64,000 nucleotides of DNA, from the NCBI RefSeq assembly GCF_039975415.1, contig NZ_JBDWHD010000009.1, one strand, 5' to 3'. Both the position numbers and the translations under genes were made by a program. This DNA is from Ascidiaceihabitans sp039975415. GTDB lineage: Bacteria; Pseudomonadota; Alphaproteobacteria; Rhodobacterales; Rhodobacteraceae. Shown piece by piece: positions 40,667-49,173 of this stretch. Under the pieces are notes generated by a model. It was not told the origin of the DNA and did no database searches. It worked only from the letters and a program-made list of their open reading frames with translations. Every line of letters begins with the position of its first letter. Within the stretch, counting starts at the first letter, position 1.

Positions 40667-41610
40667 CAACTGTATTGATCTTGGGCGGCGGCGGAATGAT
40701 TGGCCAGAAACTGGCCCGCAGCCTTACGACTTCTGATGTGACTTTGTTCGACATCGCCTTTCCACCTGATGGCGCACCGGGACAACAGATCACCGGCAAC
40801 ATTGCTGATCCTGCAACGGTCCAAGCTTTGGCCGCGCGGCGACCGGATGTGATTTATCATCTCGCCGCCATCGTCTCGGGCCAAGCCGAAACCGACTTCG
40901 AGATGGGTTGGGATATCAACATGATGGCCATGTGGCATCTGTTGAACGCATTGAAGGCAGAGCATGACGCAAGCAACGGGATATATGTCCCAAAAATTGT
41001 GTTCACCTCTTCCATCGCAGTATTCGGGGCCCCCTTTCCCGAAAAGATCGACGATGATTTCCTGACGGCCCCACAAACAAGCTATGGTGCCCAAAAGGCA
41101 GGGTGCGAGCTGATGGTGTCGGACTTCAGCCGCAAGGGTTTTGTAGATGGGATTTCGTTGCGCCTGCCTACGATTTGCGTCCGTCCCGGTGCCCCCAATG
41201 CGGCTGCGTCGGGATTCTTCTCAGGTATTATTCGCGAACCACTGAACGGCGTGCAGGCCCCTTTGCCTGTTCCAGACACTGTGCGTCATTGGCATGCCTC
41301 GCCACGCGCGGCAGTTGGGTTCCTGCGCAAAGCGGCCCAGTTGGACACAGAGGTGTTGCAAGGGCGCAGAGCATTGAATTTGCCCGGAATTTCAGTGACA
41401 GTCGCACAACAAATAGAAGCGCTGCGCCGTGTGGCAGGACAGAATGCCGTGAATTTAATCCAACCGGCACCGGATGACGCGATCATGGCCATTGTGCGTG
41501 GATGGCCTCAGGATTTCGCTCCACACAGGGCGCAGGCCTTGGGGTTTGAGGCCGAAGACAGTTTTGATGAGATCATAAAGGTCTACCTCGAAGATGATTT
41601 TCAAAAATAG
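40663..41610 (+). CDS. denD: D-erythronate dehydrogenase (DenD-like)
   Basis: 315 residues of the extended SDR/epimerase fold. NAD motif LGGGGMIGQKLARSL, DVIYHLAAIVSGQAE, the catalytic YxxxK in TSYGAQKAGCELM, and RLPTICVRPGAPNAAASGFF, all as in DenD. The enzyme oxidises D-erythronate to 2-keto-D-erythronate in the pathway to dihydroxyacetone phosphate; the kinase (OtnK/DenK), aldolase (OtnC) and isomerase (OtnI) are not in the window. Its ATG overlaps the stop of the preceding gene. Confidence 0.87.
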   Translation: MTTVLILGGGGMIGQKLARSLTTSDVTLFDIAFPPDGAPGQQITGNIADPATVQALAARRPDVIYHLAAIVSGQAETDFEMGWDINMMAMWHLLNALKAEHDASNGIYVPKIVFTSSIAVFGAPFPEKIDDDFLTAPQTSYGAQKAGCELMVSDFSRKGFVDGISLRLPTICVRPGAPNAAASGFFSGIIREPLNGVQAPLPVPDTVRHWHASPRAAVGFLRKAAQLDTEVLQGRRALNLPGISVTVAQQIEALRRVAGQNAVNLIQPAPDDAIMAIVRGWPQDFAPHRAQALGFEAEDSFDEIIKVYLEDDFQK

Positions 41611-41808
41611 ACCGTGACTGTGCAGAGTACTGGCCACCTCTGCGGCGCGGAGCAATTTATGAACATTCGGCCCGGATTTGACGAATAATTAAACATGCCC
41701 GTGCAACAAAGCCTGTGAAAAGCTGCTATGGAAGCGTTCTGGGCAACACCGGAGCACTTAGTGAACATCTAAAATAGATTCGCAGCACAAGTAGAAAGGC
41801 TGTGGCGC
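41611..41808. other. Intergenic stretch before the second RTX gene
   Basis: About 200 bases with no gene. It holds the promoter and the ribosome site (AAAGG) of the RTX gene. No terminator with a T-run was recognised after denD. Confidence 0.4.
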
Positions 41809-43308
41809 ATGTTGGCAATACTCGGCGACAACTCAAAGAATTTCATTACATCCAAAGCAACGGGGCAATCGCAAATCCATATCCGGGTCAAGGCCGGCGA
41901 TGACGATGTAACACTCAGATTTGACAACAACTTGTATGTGCCAGCCCGACAGAATGAAGTGAACGCACACCATGTTTACGGGTGCTGCGGGCGCGACACA
42001 TTTCGATTTGAAAACACAAGCAACGTCACCCAAAGCAACGCACGCGTTGTAGGGCGCATCGACGACTTCGACCCGTCACAAGATCGCATTGTGGTAGACG
42101 GGCGAACCGTTGATCTGGCGAACCTGCCAAACAATGTTCGCATTGTAGCACATCAGGATCAACAATGGATCCTGATCAATGGCAACATACTGTATGCCCT
42201 TGAAGGTGCGCGGCGCGACGACGGACCGGATGCCGACAGCGAAGAACGCCATTTTATCGATTGGCCATCCGCATGGCTGAATGGCGTACCGTCTTCCGCA
42301 GATGTGCCTTGGGTGGACCCAATGAATTTCGTGCCCGCCTCTGCGTACATCCCAGGTGCCCGCCTGATTTACGGGCCGCAACAGAACCCGAAAGGGTCAA
42401 ACGGCGCAGATCATATCTTTGCGGAAAAGAACCCCGGTCGGACGGATCAACTTATTAAAGGTAATGGCGGAGATGACGTGATTGATGCAGTGCAGGGTCA
42501 TGACACCATCTATGGTGGTGACGGTCATGACCGTATCGCAGGCGGCACAGATCGCGATCTTGTCTTTGCAGGATCGGGGAACGACATTGTTTGGGGCGGC
42601 ACTGAAAATGACGTCCTGAAAGGGCAAAACGGCAATGATTCTCTTTATGGCGGCAGTGGGCGGGATGACTTGTCTGGCGGATCGGGCAATGACTTTACCT
42701 ATGGGCAGGCCGGTGATGATGTGTTGTCCGGACGCGCTGGCAATGACCGCATGGCAGGCGGCGATGGCAACGACAGGATTGTGGGCGGACATGGCAACGA
42801 CGTGATGCGTGGCGACAAAGGCAACGACAAAGTCTTTGGTCAAACGGGTGATGACACGGTGATCGGGTGCAATGGTGCGGACCTGTTGGATGGCGGCGCG
42901 GGACGGGATCTGATCAATGGCGGTTCCGGCAATGACACGCTGTTTGGCGGCGATGGCAACGATCTTATGAACGGCAATAAGAACAACGACAGCCTACGCG
43001 GAAACAAAGGCGCCGACACACTGATTGGTGACGCTGGTGACGATGTTCTGCGTGGTGGGTTTGCGGCAGATACCTTCGTGTTTTCAACAGGTCACGGGCA
43101 GGACATCATTCGGGACTTTAACGTTGATCAGCGCGGCGAGGTCATTGATCTGTCGGCGGTGGGCAGCGTCAATCACTTTGCCGATTTGATGGACAACCAT
43201 GTGTCTCAAGGCGCAACCGGTGTTTTGATCGATACCGGCGGTGGCAATAGCATTCTGCTGCAGGGGGTCAGTTTGAACGAATTGGACCGTGATGATTTTA
43301 TCTTCTGA
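41809..43308 (+). CDS. Secreted RTX-type calcium-binding protein (second)
   Basis: 499 residues, no signal peptide. Residues about 1-200 form an unfamiliar beta-rich N-terminal domain (FDPSQDRIVVDGRTVDLANL), with a Cys-Cys pair in VYGCCGRDTF. Residues about 215-430 carry about 20 RTX-like nonapeptides (GGSGRDDLSGGSGNDFTYGQ and similar). The tail FVFSTGHGQDIIRDFNVDQ followed by a hydrophobic end (LNELDRDDFIF) fits a type I secretion signal. Like the RTX protein at 14895 it has no enzymatic motif and no secretion genes near. Confidence 0.88.
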   Translation: MLAILGDNSKNFITSKATGQSQIHIRVKAGDDDVTLRFDNNLYVPARQNEVNAHHVYGCCGRDTFRFENTSNVTQSNARVVGRIDDFDPSQDRIVVDGRTVDLANLPNNVRIVAHQDQQWILINGNILYALEGARRDDGPDADSEERHFIDWPSAWLNGVPSSADVPWVDPMNFVPASAYIPGARLIYGPQQNPKGSNGADHIFAEKNPGRTDQLIKGNGGDDVIDAVQGHDTIYGGDGHDRIAGGTDRDLVFAGSGNDIVWGGTENDVLKGQNGNDSLYGGSGRDDLSGGSGNDFTYGQAGDDVLSGRAGNDRMAGGDGNDRIVGGHGNDVMRGDKGNDKVFGQTGDDTVIGCNGADLLDGGAGRDLINGGSGNDTLFGGDGNDLMNGNKNNDSLRGNKGADTLIGDAGDDVLRGGFAADTFVFSTGHGQDIIRDFNVDQRGEVIDLSAVGSVNHFADLMDNHVSQGATGVLIDTGGGNSILLQGVSLNELDRDDFIF

Positions 43309-43323
43309 CGGGTGGTCTCGGGA

Positions 43324-43986
43324 TCAGAGTTTTGCGTCCTCACCCAGGGTTTCGCCAGTCAGATGACGCGCCAGATGATCGTGAATTTTCTGTCGCGTCA
43401 GGGCCTCGTCCCCTGACAAGGCGGCGGCCAAAATTTCCTGATGATGTTCGATGTTTTTTGAAATGAACCCGAACGACCGGTCCGCCACCATCAACTGCTG
43501 CCGAAACCGGCCATAGACGTTGGCATGCAGGTCTTTCAATGTGACCGACCCACAAGCAGAAATCAGGGTTTCGTGAAATTCGCGTTCTGCGTCAAACCAG
43601 ATATCTTCAAACGCACCCGTGTCATCGGCGGCATGGATGCGCCGTTCGATATGGCTCAACTGGTGATGTGCTGCGGTCAAACGGGCTTCCCATGCGACGC
43701 CCCCGTTTCGAATTGACAAAACCGTGCCTTCGCCTTCCAGCAACACACGCATGTGCGTCAATTCCGCAAGAATACCTTTCGACCGTTCAGGCACACGAAA
43801 TCCGCGCTGGTCCTGAAAGGTCACCAAGCCTTGAATGGACAGCCGGAACAATGCTTCGCGGATCGTAGAGGCAGAGCATCCGTATTCGGCACGCAGATGT
43901 TCCGCCTTAAGTTTCGCACCATGCACAAAGCCGTTGGCGATCAGACGGTGACGTAAAGCGTCATAAATATCAATATCTTGCGTCAT
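43324..43986 (-). CDS. GntR-family (FCD) transcriptional regulator
   Basis: 220 residues. N-terminal winged helix (about 5-70: LRAEYGCSASTIREALFRLS) and C-terminal FCD helical domain (about 85-210) with candidate metal/ligand residues in DAEREFHETLISACGS and NIEHHQEIL. FCD regulators respond to sugar acids such as uronates and gluconate. It is divergent from the TRAP/uronate operon, with a 15-bp palindrome between them, so it is the probable local repressor. The ligand is inferred from context. Confidence 0.92.
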   Translation of the reverse strand: MTQDIDIYDALRHRLIANGFVHGAKLKAEHLRAEYGCSASTIREALFRLSIQGLVTFQDQRGFRVPERSKGILAELTHMRVLLEGEGTVLSIRNGGVAWEARLTAAHHQLSHIERRIHAADDTGAFEDIWFDAEREFHETLISACGSVTLKDLHANVYGRFRQQLMVADRSFGFISKNIEHHQEILAAALSGDEALTRQKIHDHLARHLTGETLGEDAKL

Positions 43987-44083
43987 ATCCCCACCTTCCA
44001 GCCATTCTTACAGTAGCATCAGAATTTCAACAATATACAAAAATCTCGAAATTTTTAGTGAATTTAGTTTTTTCTTGGCAGAC

Positions 44084-44098
44084 AGAGATTCAATCTCT
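44084..44098. promoter_or_regulatory. Candidate GntR operator before dctP
   Basis: AGAGATT-C-AATCTCT: a perfect 7+7 palindrome centred on one base, 74-88 bases upstream of the dctP start. A looser AT-rich element (CAATATACAA, 44031-44040) lies nearer the regulator gene. The palindrome is an attractive site for the divergent regulator. Confidence 0.5.
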
Positions 44099-44171
44099 AC
44101 CGTTCTCGTAGCGTGACTCGGAATGGGCATCAAAAGCCCGACTTAAGACGCTCTACGTCTGGGAGGACAAA

Positions 44172-45194
44172 ATGAAACTATTCAAAACTGCGGCCACCTT
44201 GGCCGTCGCTGCGGCCCTGACCGCGACAACGGCGTTGACCGCCACCGCAGAGACAACAAGCCTGCGCATCCAAACGCATTTTTCGCCTGAAACACTGTCG
44301 GGCAAAATGGCCAAAAAATTCGTGGACGATGTGCAAACAATGTCCAACGGCGAAATCCAGATCGAGATGTTCTATTCCTCGTCTGTTGTAAAATCCGTCG
44401 AAACCTTTGATGCCGCTGCAACCGGCATTCTGGATTGTGACATGACCGGAGGCGCATACCAGACTGGTAAAAACCCCGCCTTCCAATTCGCAGGCGACCT
44501 GATGGGCGGCTACCAGAACCCCTATCAGCAAATGGCATGGCTGCTGCACGGCGACGGCCGCGCGGCATTGAACGGTTTGTACAACGGCTATGACATGGAA
44601 TTCATCGGCTGGTGGATCCCCGGCCCTGAATCGCTGGCGTCCACAAAACCCATTCGCAGCGTCGGTGACTTCAAGGACTGGAAATTCCGCTCCCCCCCCG
44701 GCTTGGCGACCAAAGTATTCGCCAACCTTGGCGCTTCGCCAATTGTGATGGACTTCAACGAAATCTTCACGGCTCTTGAGACGGGCATTATTGACGGCGC
44801 AGACGCGGCGAACCTGACCAACAACGTGGGCTTGGGTCTGTACGACATCGCCGAACACACAAACTTCCCCGGCTTCCACTCAATGCCTGCTGACCACTTG
44901 GCATGCCGCAAGGACGTTTGGGATGCGATGCCTGCGCACCACAAAAAGATTATGGAAGTCGGCATGGACAGCTTGGCCTTGCACAACGCAACCAAGAACG
45001 AAGTCCAAAACGCACAGACCGCCAAGGACCTGCGCGCCAAAGGTGTGAACCTGTACGAATGGACGCCCGAGGACCTGCAAGTTTACCGTGATGCGGTTCA
45101 AAAAGGCTGGACTGAATTTGCCACCACGCCTGAAGCCAAAGCTTTGTTGGAAAGCCACATCGCCTTCCTTAAAGACATGGGCGCCATGAAGTAA
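44172..45194 (+). CDS. dctP: TRAP transporter, periplasmic solute-binding protein DctP
   Basis: 340 residues with a signal peptide (KTAATLAVAAALTATTALTA, cleavage near TATA/AETT). The mature protein has the DctP fold: IQTHFSPETLSGKMAKKFVD, the ligand-contact Arg in DWKFRSPPGLATKVFANLG, and the TALETGIIDGADAANLTNN helix. It should bind a carboxylate, here probably a hexuronate or aldonate. A GGGAGGACA site precedes the ATG, and a terminator-like hairpin follows at 45222. Confidence 0.93.
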   Translation: MKLFKTAATLAVAAALTATTALTATAETTSLRIQTHFSPETLSGKMAKKFVDDVQTMSNGEIQIEMFYSSSVVKSVETFDAAATGILDCDMTGGAYQTGKNPAFQFAGDLMGGYQNPYQQMAWLLHGDGRAALNGLYNGYDMEFIGWWIPGPESLASTKPIRSVGDFKDWKFRSPPGLATKVFANLGASPIVMDFNEIFTALETGIIDGADAANLTNNVGLGLYDIAEHTNFPGFHSMPADHLACRKDVWDAMPAHHKKIMEVGMDSLALHNATKNEVQNAQTAKDLRAKGVNLYEWTPEDLQVYRDAVQKGWTEFATTPEAKALLESHIAFLKDMGAMK

Positions 45195-45221
45195 GCCTTT
45201 CTTGGCCAACAAGAAAATCGG

Positions 45222-45253
45222 CGGCAGGGCTTTGCAAAAGGTCCTGCCGTTTT
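45222..45253 (+). terminator. Hairpin between dctP and the rest of the operon
   Basis: CGGCAGGGCTTT pairs with AAAGGTCCTGCCG over 12 pairs (two G-U) with a 4-base loop, then TTTT. It lies inside the operon and would leave more binding-protein message than message for later genes. Confidence 0.8.
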
Positions 45254-45275
45254 CCCTAAAAGAGCTGCCATTTTG

Positions 45276-46445
45276 ATGAAAATCACCCGCGTCACATCCC
45301 ACGTCTTGCGCTATGACATGCCCGAACGTCTGGGGTATTCGCAGCAGTATTACGCCCAGCGCACGGCCCATTTGATAGAGGTCGAGACCGACGAAGGCGT
45401 GACCGGTTGGGGTGAATGCTTTGGTCCCGGCAATATCGCTTTGGCCAACAAGGCCATCGTTGAGCGCGTCATCGCCCCCATGATTGTGGGGATGGATCCG
45501 ATGGACCGCGACGTCATCTGGCACAAAGTTTACAACCTGATGCGGGACCACGGCCAAAAAGGCATGCCCTTGCAGTCTTTGTCAGGCGTGGACATCGCCC
45601 TTTGGGACATCGCGGGCAAGATCGCAAACCTGCCTTTGCACAAATTGATCGGCGGAGCGCACCGCACGTCTGTCCCCTGCTATGGCTATGGCATGATGTT
45701 GCGCGAAGAACCCGTGGCCGCCCTTGCTGACCGTTTCACCGACGAAGCCGCCGCCATCAAGGACGCGGGCTTTGCCGCCACAAAAATGAAAGTGGGCTTT
45801 GGCCCCAAACCCGACGTGCGCCTGTGCGAGGCTGTGCGCAAAGGCATTGGCGACGATTTCCGGTTCATGGTAGATGCCAATCACGCCTACACGACCTCAG
45901 ATGCATTTTATGTGGGCCGTGCGCTCGAAGACCTAGACGCCTATTGGTTTGAAGAACCCATCGCCCCCGAGGATCTGGATGGATACCGCGAATTACGCGC
46001 AGGCTTAAGCGTCAACATTTCCGGCGGTGAAGCCGAATTCAACCGCTGGGGCTGGCGTGCCATTTTGGAAAACCGCGGTCTCGACATTGCGCAACCCGAA
46101 GTCTGCGCCTTGGGCGGTGTGTCTGAATATTTGCGGGTCTTGGCCCTGTGTCATGCCCATTTCACGCCCGTCATCAACCACGTCTGGGGCAGCGCCATAG
46201 CCGTCGCCACCAATTTGCAATTGCTGGCTGCGATGCCTCCCCTGCCCGGAGGCTTGCATCCGTGGGAACCGATGTTGGAATTCGATACAACCGACAACAA
46301 ATTCCGCGACCAGTTGCTGACGCACCCTTTGGACATTCAGGGCCAGGTGAAAGCCAATGCAGGGCGCGTGGCGATCCCCGATGGCCCGGGCATCGGCGTG
46401 CAACCGGATCGTGATTTCATCAAACACTACACATGGGATGCGTAA
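45276..46445 (+). CDS. Enolase-superfamily enzyme, galactarolactone cycloisomerase-like (Gci)
   Basis: 389 residues from ATG 45276. The KxK pair is Lys170/Lys172 (TKMKVGFGP); metal ligands lie in MVDANHAYT, YWFEEPI and SGGEAEF; the catalytic His is His302 in NHVWGSA. The block MRDHGQKGMPLQSLSGVDIA and the end IPDGPGIGV match D-galactarolactone cycloisomerase (Gci) closely. Gci opens aldarolactones to 3-deoxy-2-keto-hexarate. Relatives act on 3,6-anhydro-galactonate, so that or another uronic-acid lactone remains possible. Confidence 0.85.
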   Translation: MKITRVTSHVLRYDMPERLGYSQQYYAQRTAHLIEVETDEGVTGWGECFGPGNIALANKAIVERVIAPMIVGMDPMDRDVIWHKVYNLMRDHGQKGMPLQSLSGVDIALWDIAGKIANLPLHKLIGGAHRTSVPCYGYGMMLREEPVAALADRFTDEAAAIKDAGFAATKMKVGFGPKPDVRLCEAVRKGIGDDFRFMVDANHAYTTSDAFYVGRALEDLDAYWFEEPIAPEDLDGYRELRAGLSVNISGGEAEFNRWGWRAILENRGLDIAQPEVCALGGVSEYLRVLALCHAHFTPVINHVWGSAIAVATNLQLLAAMPPLPGGLHPWEPMLEFDTTDNKFRDQLLTHPLDIQGQVKANAGRVAIPDGPGIGVQPDRDFIKHYTWDA

Positions 46446-46484
46446 TCCGGTGATACGCAACACACCCGTGGAAGGGGGACCGAC

Positions 46485-47357
46485 ATGACACAGTCAAGGG
46501 CACAGGCCAACAAACGCGCCATGAAGTCAGGGTCGCTCTGGGAATGGTTAATCCCTTTCGCCTTCTTTTTCTGCATATCTTTCATTGTCTGGCAGTTGCC
46601 TGCCTTCTTTCTGGATTGGATCCCACCACAAAATGAATCGCTCTACGGCCAGATCGATGCGTTGTTTGCCTTGTATGATATTGTCGATGCAGGCAGCTTG
46701 TTCGGCGGGCATATCGACATTGTCGATATGACGGCTTTGATCCTCATCCCTGTGTTTGGCGTATTGGGTGTTATGACTGTCCGCCGCGCTTCGATTGAAA
46801 ACGAAACGGTCCGTGCGATCGACAAAATCGCAATCTTTCTGGGCCGCGTCACCATGATGATGATCCTGACGCTGACAATCGTCATGCTGTACGAGGTGTT
46901 TGTGCGCTACGTCGTTGAACGCCCGACACTTTGGGCCAATGAAACCACGCTTTGGATTGCCAGCTTTGTGTTTTTGCTGGCAGGTCTTTACGCCATGCAG
47001 CAACGCAGTCACATCCGCATTGTCTTGCTGTATGATGCGGTGCCGCGCAATGTGCAGCGTGTGTTCGACACGATTTCCACAATCCTTATCCTTGTCTTTG
47101 CCGCCGCCACCGTCTTTGGCAGTTACAAATACGTCTTCTTCAACAAACTGTACAAATGGGAGCTGTATGGATCGGCCTTCAACCCGCCGATCCCTGCCAC
47201 CTTGCAGCCCATGGTGCTGATCGTCATCACGTTGGTCGCCATCCAAGCCGTCATCAATCTGATTTCTGACTGGAACCTCGACCCCGAAGTCCTGCGCACC
47301 CCCGAGGTCGATCTGGACGAAATCGAAGCCATCAAAAAATCATTGGGTGAAAAATAA
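46485..47357 (+). CDS. dctQ: TRAP transporter, small membrane subunit DctQ (enlarged)
   Basis: 290 residues with about five to six membrane segments; the usual DctQ has 160-200 residues and four. An extra N-terminal section (about 1-95) contains LIPFAFFFCISFIVWQLPAF and a second helix before the standard core with ERPTLWANETTLW. It joins DctM in the membrane. The stop overlaps the dctM start by one base (TAATG). Confidence 0.9.
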   Translation: MTQSRAQANKRAMKSGSLWEWLIPFAFFFCISFIVWQLPAFFLDWIPPQNESLYGQIDALFALYDIVDAGSLFGGHIDIVDMTALILIPVFGVLGVMTVRRASIENETVRAIDKIAIFLGRVTMMMILTLTIVMLYEVFVRYVVERPTLWANETTLWIASFVFLLAGLYAMQQRSHIRIVLLYDAVPRNVQRVFDTISTILILVFAAATVFGSYKYVFFNKLYKWELYGSAFNPPIPATLQPMVLIVITLVAIQAVINLISDWNLDPEVLRTPEVDLDEIEAIKKSLGEK

Positions 47358-49162
47358 TGGATATCGGTACGATCTCACTGATCTTGATGGTCGCATTGAT
47401 TGCCCTTTTGGCGATTGGTATGCCCTTGGGTTTTGCGTCGGCTGTACTGGCTGTTCTGGTGCTGGTTCTGCGCTTTGAACCAGACCTGATCCTGGCCCCA
47501 TGGACCTTCGGGGACGGCATGCTGACCGCCAAACCCGGTTCAGGCGCGTTGAATTTGCTTCAGAATAAAATTTACGGGCTGTTGACCGATTATGTTCTGA
47601 TTTCCATTCCACTTTTCATCTTTATGGCCGCTTTGCTGGAACGCTCAGGCGTTGCCAAAACCATGTATGACAGCTTGTCGATGTGGCTGAACAGAACACG
47701 CGGCGGCATTGCCATTGTCACTTCGATCATGGCGGTAATCATGGCCGCAATGTCAGGCATCATTGGCGGCGAAGTCGTGTTGCTGGGCTTGATCGCATTG
47801 CCGCAAATGCTGCGTCTTGGGTACAACCAGAACCTCGCCATCGGGGTCATTTGCGCATCCGGATCGCTGGGCACCATGATCCCGCCGTCCATTGTGTTGA
47901 TCATCTACGGACTTATCACCGAAACTTCGATCAAGGCGTTGTTCACGGCGTCCTTCCTGCCGGGATTTATGCTGGCGTCGTTTATCATTCTCTACATTGT
48001 CATCCGCACACAACTGCGCCCCGAAGACGCGCCCTTGCCAGATCCCGAACCGGGCGATCCGGTAGGCCGTGAAAAGGCGGGGTTGTTTCTGGCCCTTTTG
48101 AACCTGTTGGTCGTGGCTGGAACCGCCCTATTGTGCCTGCGCGCCGGCTACATTGAGTTTTCAGGCCAGAACGCCGCCAACGACGGAGATGCCTATTCCT
48201 TAGCCTCACTTTGGCATTTTTACATGTTGGGAACCTTGTCGCTGATCAGCTTGGTCGCCGTGTTCTTTGTGTTCGGCAAAGACCGATCCGCGCGATCTTG
48301 GGCGCTTGGCAAGGGTTTGGTGCCGCCGATTATTGTGATCGGGGTCGTTTTGGGGTCAATCTATGGCGGCATTACAGGCATCACAGAAGCCGCGGGCATG
48401 GGCGCTTTGGCGGTCTTTATGATTGCTGTACTTTTACATTACACCACCCAAGAGTGGATTGATCTGGTGCGCAGTCGCGCGTCGCGCATTGCCATGACCG
48501 TAGGCTTTGTCATTGCACTATGCATCTTCATTCCAATGATCTTCTTTCCAACAACAGAATTTGTTGGCGAAATTCGTTTCGCCATTCTGTTTGTCGCGAT
48601 TTTCGGTGCTATTTTGCGGATTGAAGAGATGCGCGATCTGCTGTGGGACGCTTTGGTACGGACGCTGAAATCCACAGGCACAATCATCTGGGTCACAATT
48701 GGTGCTGCCGCTTTGGCCGGGGCCTACACCGTTGCTGGCGGCCCGAATTACATCGCCAACCTGATCATCGGGGCCGATTTGCCGACTATGGGCATTATCC
48801 TAACGATGATGCTGATTTTGCTGTTTATGGGGGCTTTTATGGACTGGGTCGGCATCGTGCTGCTGATTATCCCGGTGTTCTTGCCCATTGTTTTGCGCTT
48901 GCCCATCGAGGAAATCGGCGTCTTCGGCCAGCTTGAACCACAACATGTGGCGATCTGGTTCGGGGTCGTGTTCTGCATGAACATGCAAGTCAGCTTTTTG
49001 TCGCCGCCCTTCGGACCCGCCGCGTTCTACCTCAAATCCGTGGCCCCGCCCCACATCAGCCTCACCGATATTTTCAAAGGCTTTTTACCCTTTATCGCCA
49101 TCCAGTTGTGCGCATTGACAGTATTGCTGCTGTACCCGCCAATCATCGCGATTTTGCTGTAG
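47357..49162 (+). CDS. dctM: TRAP transporter, large permease DctM (enlarged)
   Basis: 601 residues, against about 430 for ordinary DctM. The N-terminal half has GMPLGFASAVLAVLVLVLRF, SGIIGGEVVLLGLIALPQM and GSLGTMIPPSI; the C-terminal half has GAFMDWVGIVLLIIPVFLPI and NMQVSFLSPPFGPAAFYLK. The extra 150 residues lie in the middle (about 215-370) and include several more hydrophobic segments. It is the sodium-driven transport channel fed by DctP. It is followed by the PhyH gene 11 bases later. Confidence 0.93.
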   Translation: MDIGTISLILMVALIALLAIGMPLGFASAVLAVLVLVLRFEPDLILAPWTFGDGMLTAKPGSGALNLLQNKIYGLLTDYVLISIPLFIFMAALLERSGVAKTMYDSLSMWLNRTRGGIAIVTSIMAVIMAAMSGIIGGEVVLLGLIALPQMLRLGYNQNLAIGVICASGSLGTMIPPSIVLIIYGLITETSIKALFTASFLPGFMLASFIILYIVIRTQLRPEDAPLPDPEPGDPVGREKAGLFLALLNLLVVAGTALLCLRAGYIEFSGQNAANDGDAYSLASLWHFYMLGTLSLISLVAVFFVFGKDRSARSWALGKGLVPPIIVIGVVLGSIYGGITGITEAAGMGALAVFMIAVLLHYTTQEWIDLVRSRASRIAMTVGFVIALCIFIPMIFFPTTEFVGEIRFAILFVAIFGAILRIEEMRDLLWDALVRTLKSTGTIIWVTIGAAALAGAYTVAGGPNYIANLIIGADLPTMGIILTMMLILLFMGAFMDWVGIVLLIIPVFLPIVLRLPIEEIGVFGQLEPQHVAIWFGVVFCMNMQVSFLSPPFGPAAFYLKSVAPPHISLTDIFKGFLPFIAIQLCALTVLLLYPPIIAILL

Positions 49163-49173
49163 GAGCAGCCGTT

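Noticed and set aside
42460..43060. Tandem DNA repeats that could suggest a CRISPR or satellite array
   Set aside because: They are the coding DNA of RTX nonapeptides in frame; unit lengths and spacers do not fit CRISPR.
46548..47246. Minus-strand 232-codon frame inside dctQ
   Set aside because: Asp/His/Gln-rich antisense of a membrane protein.
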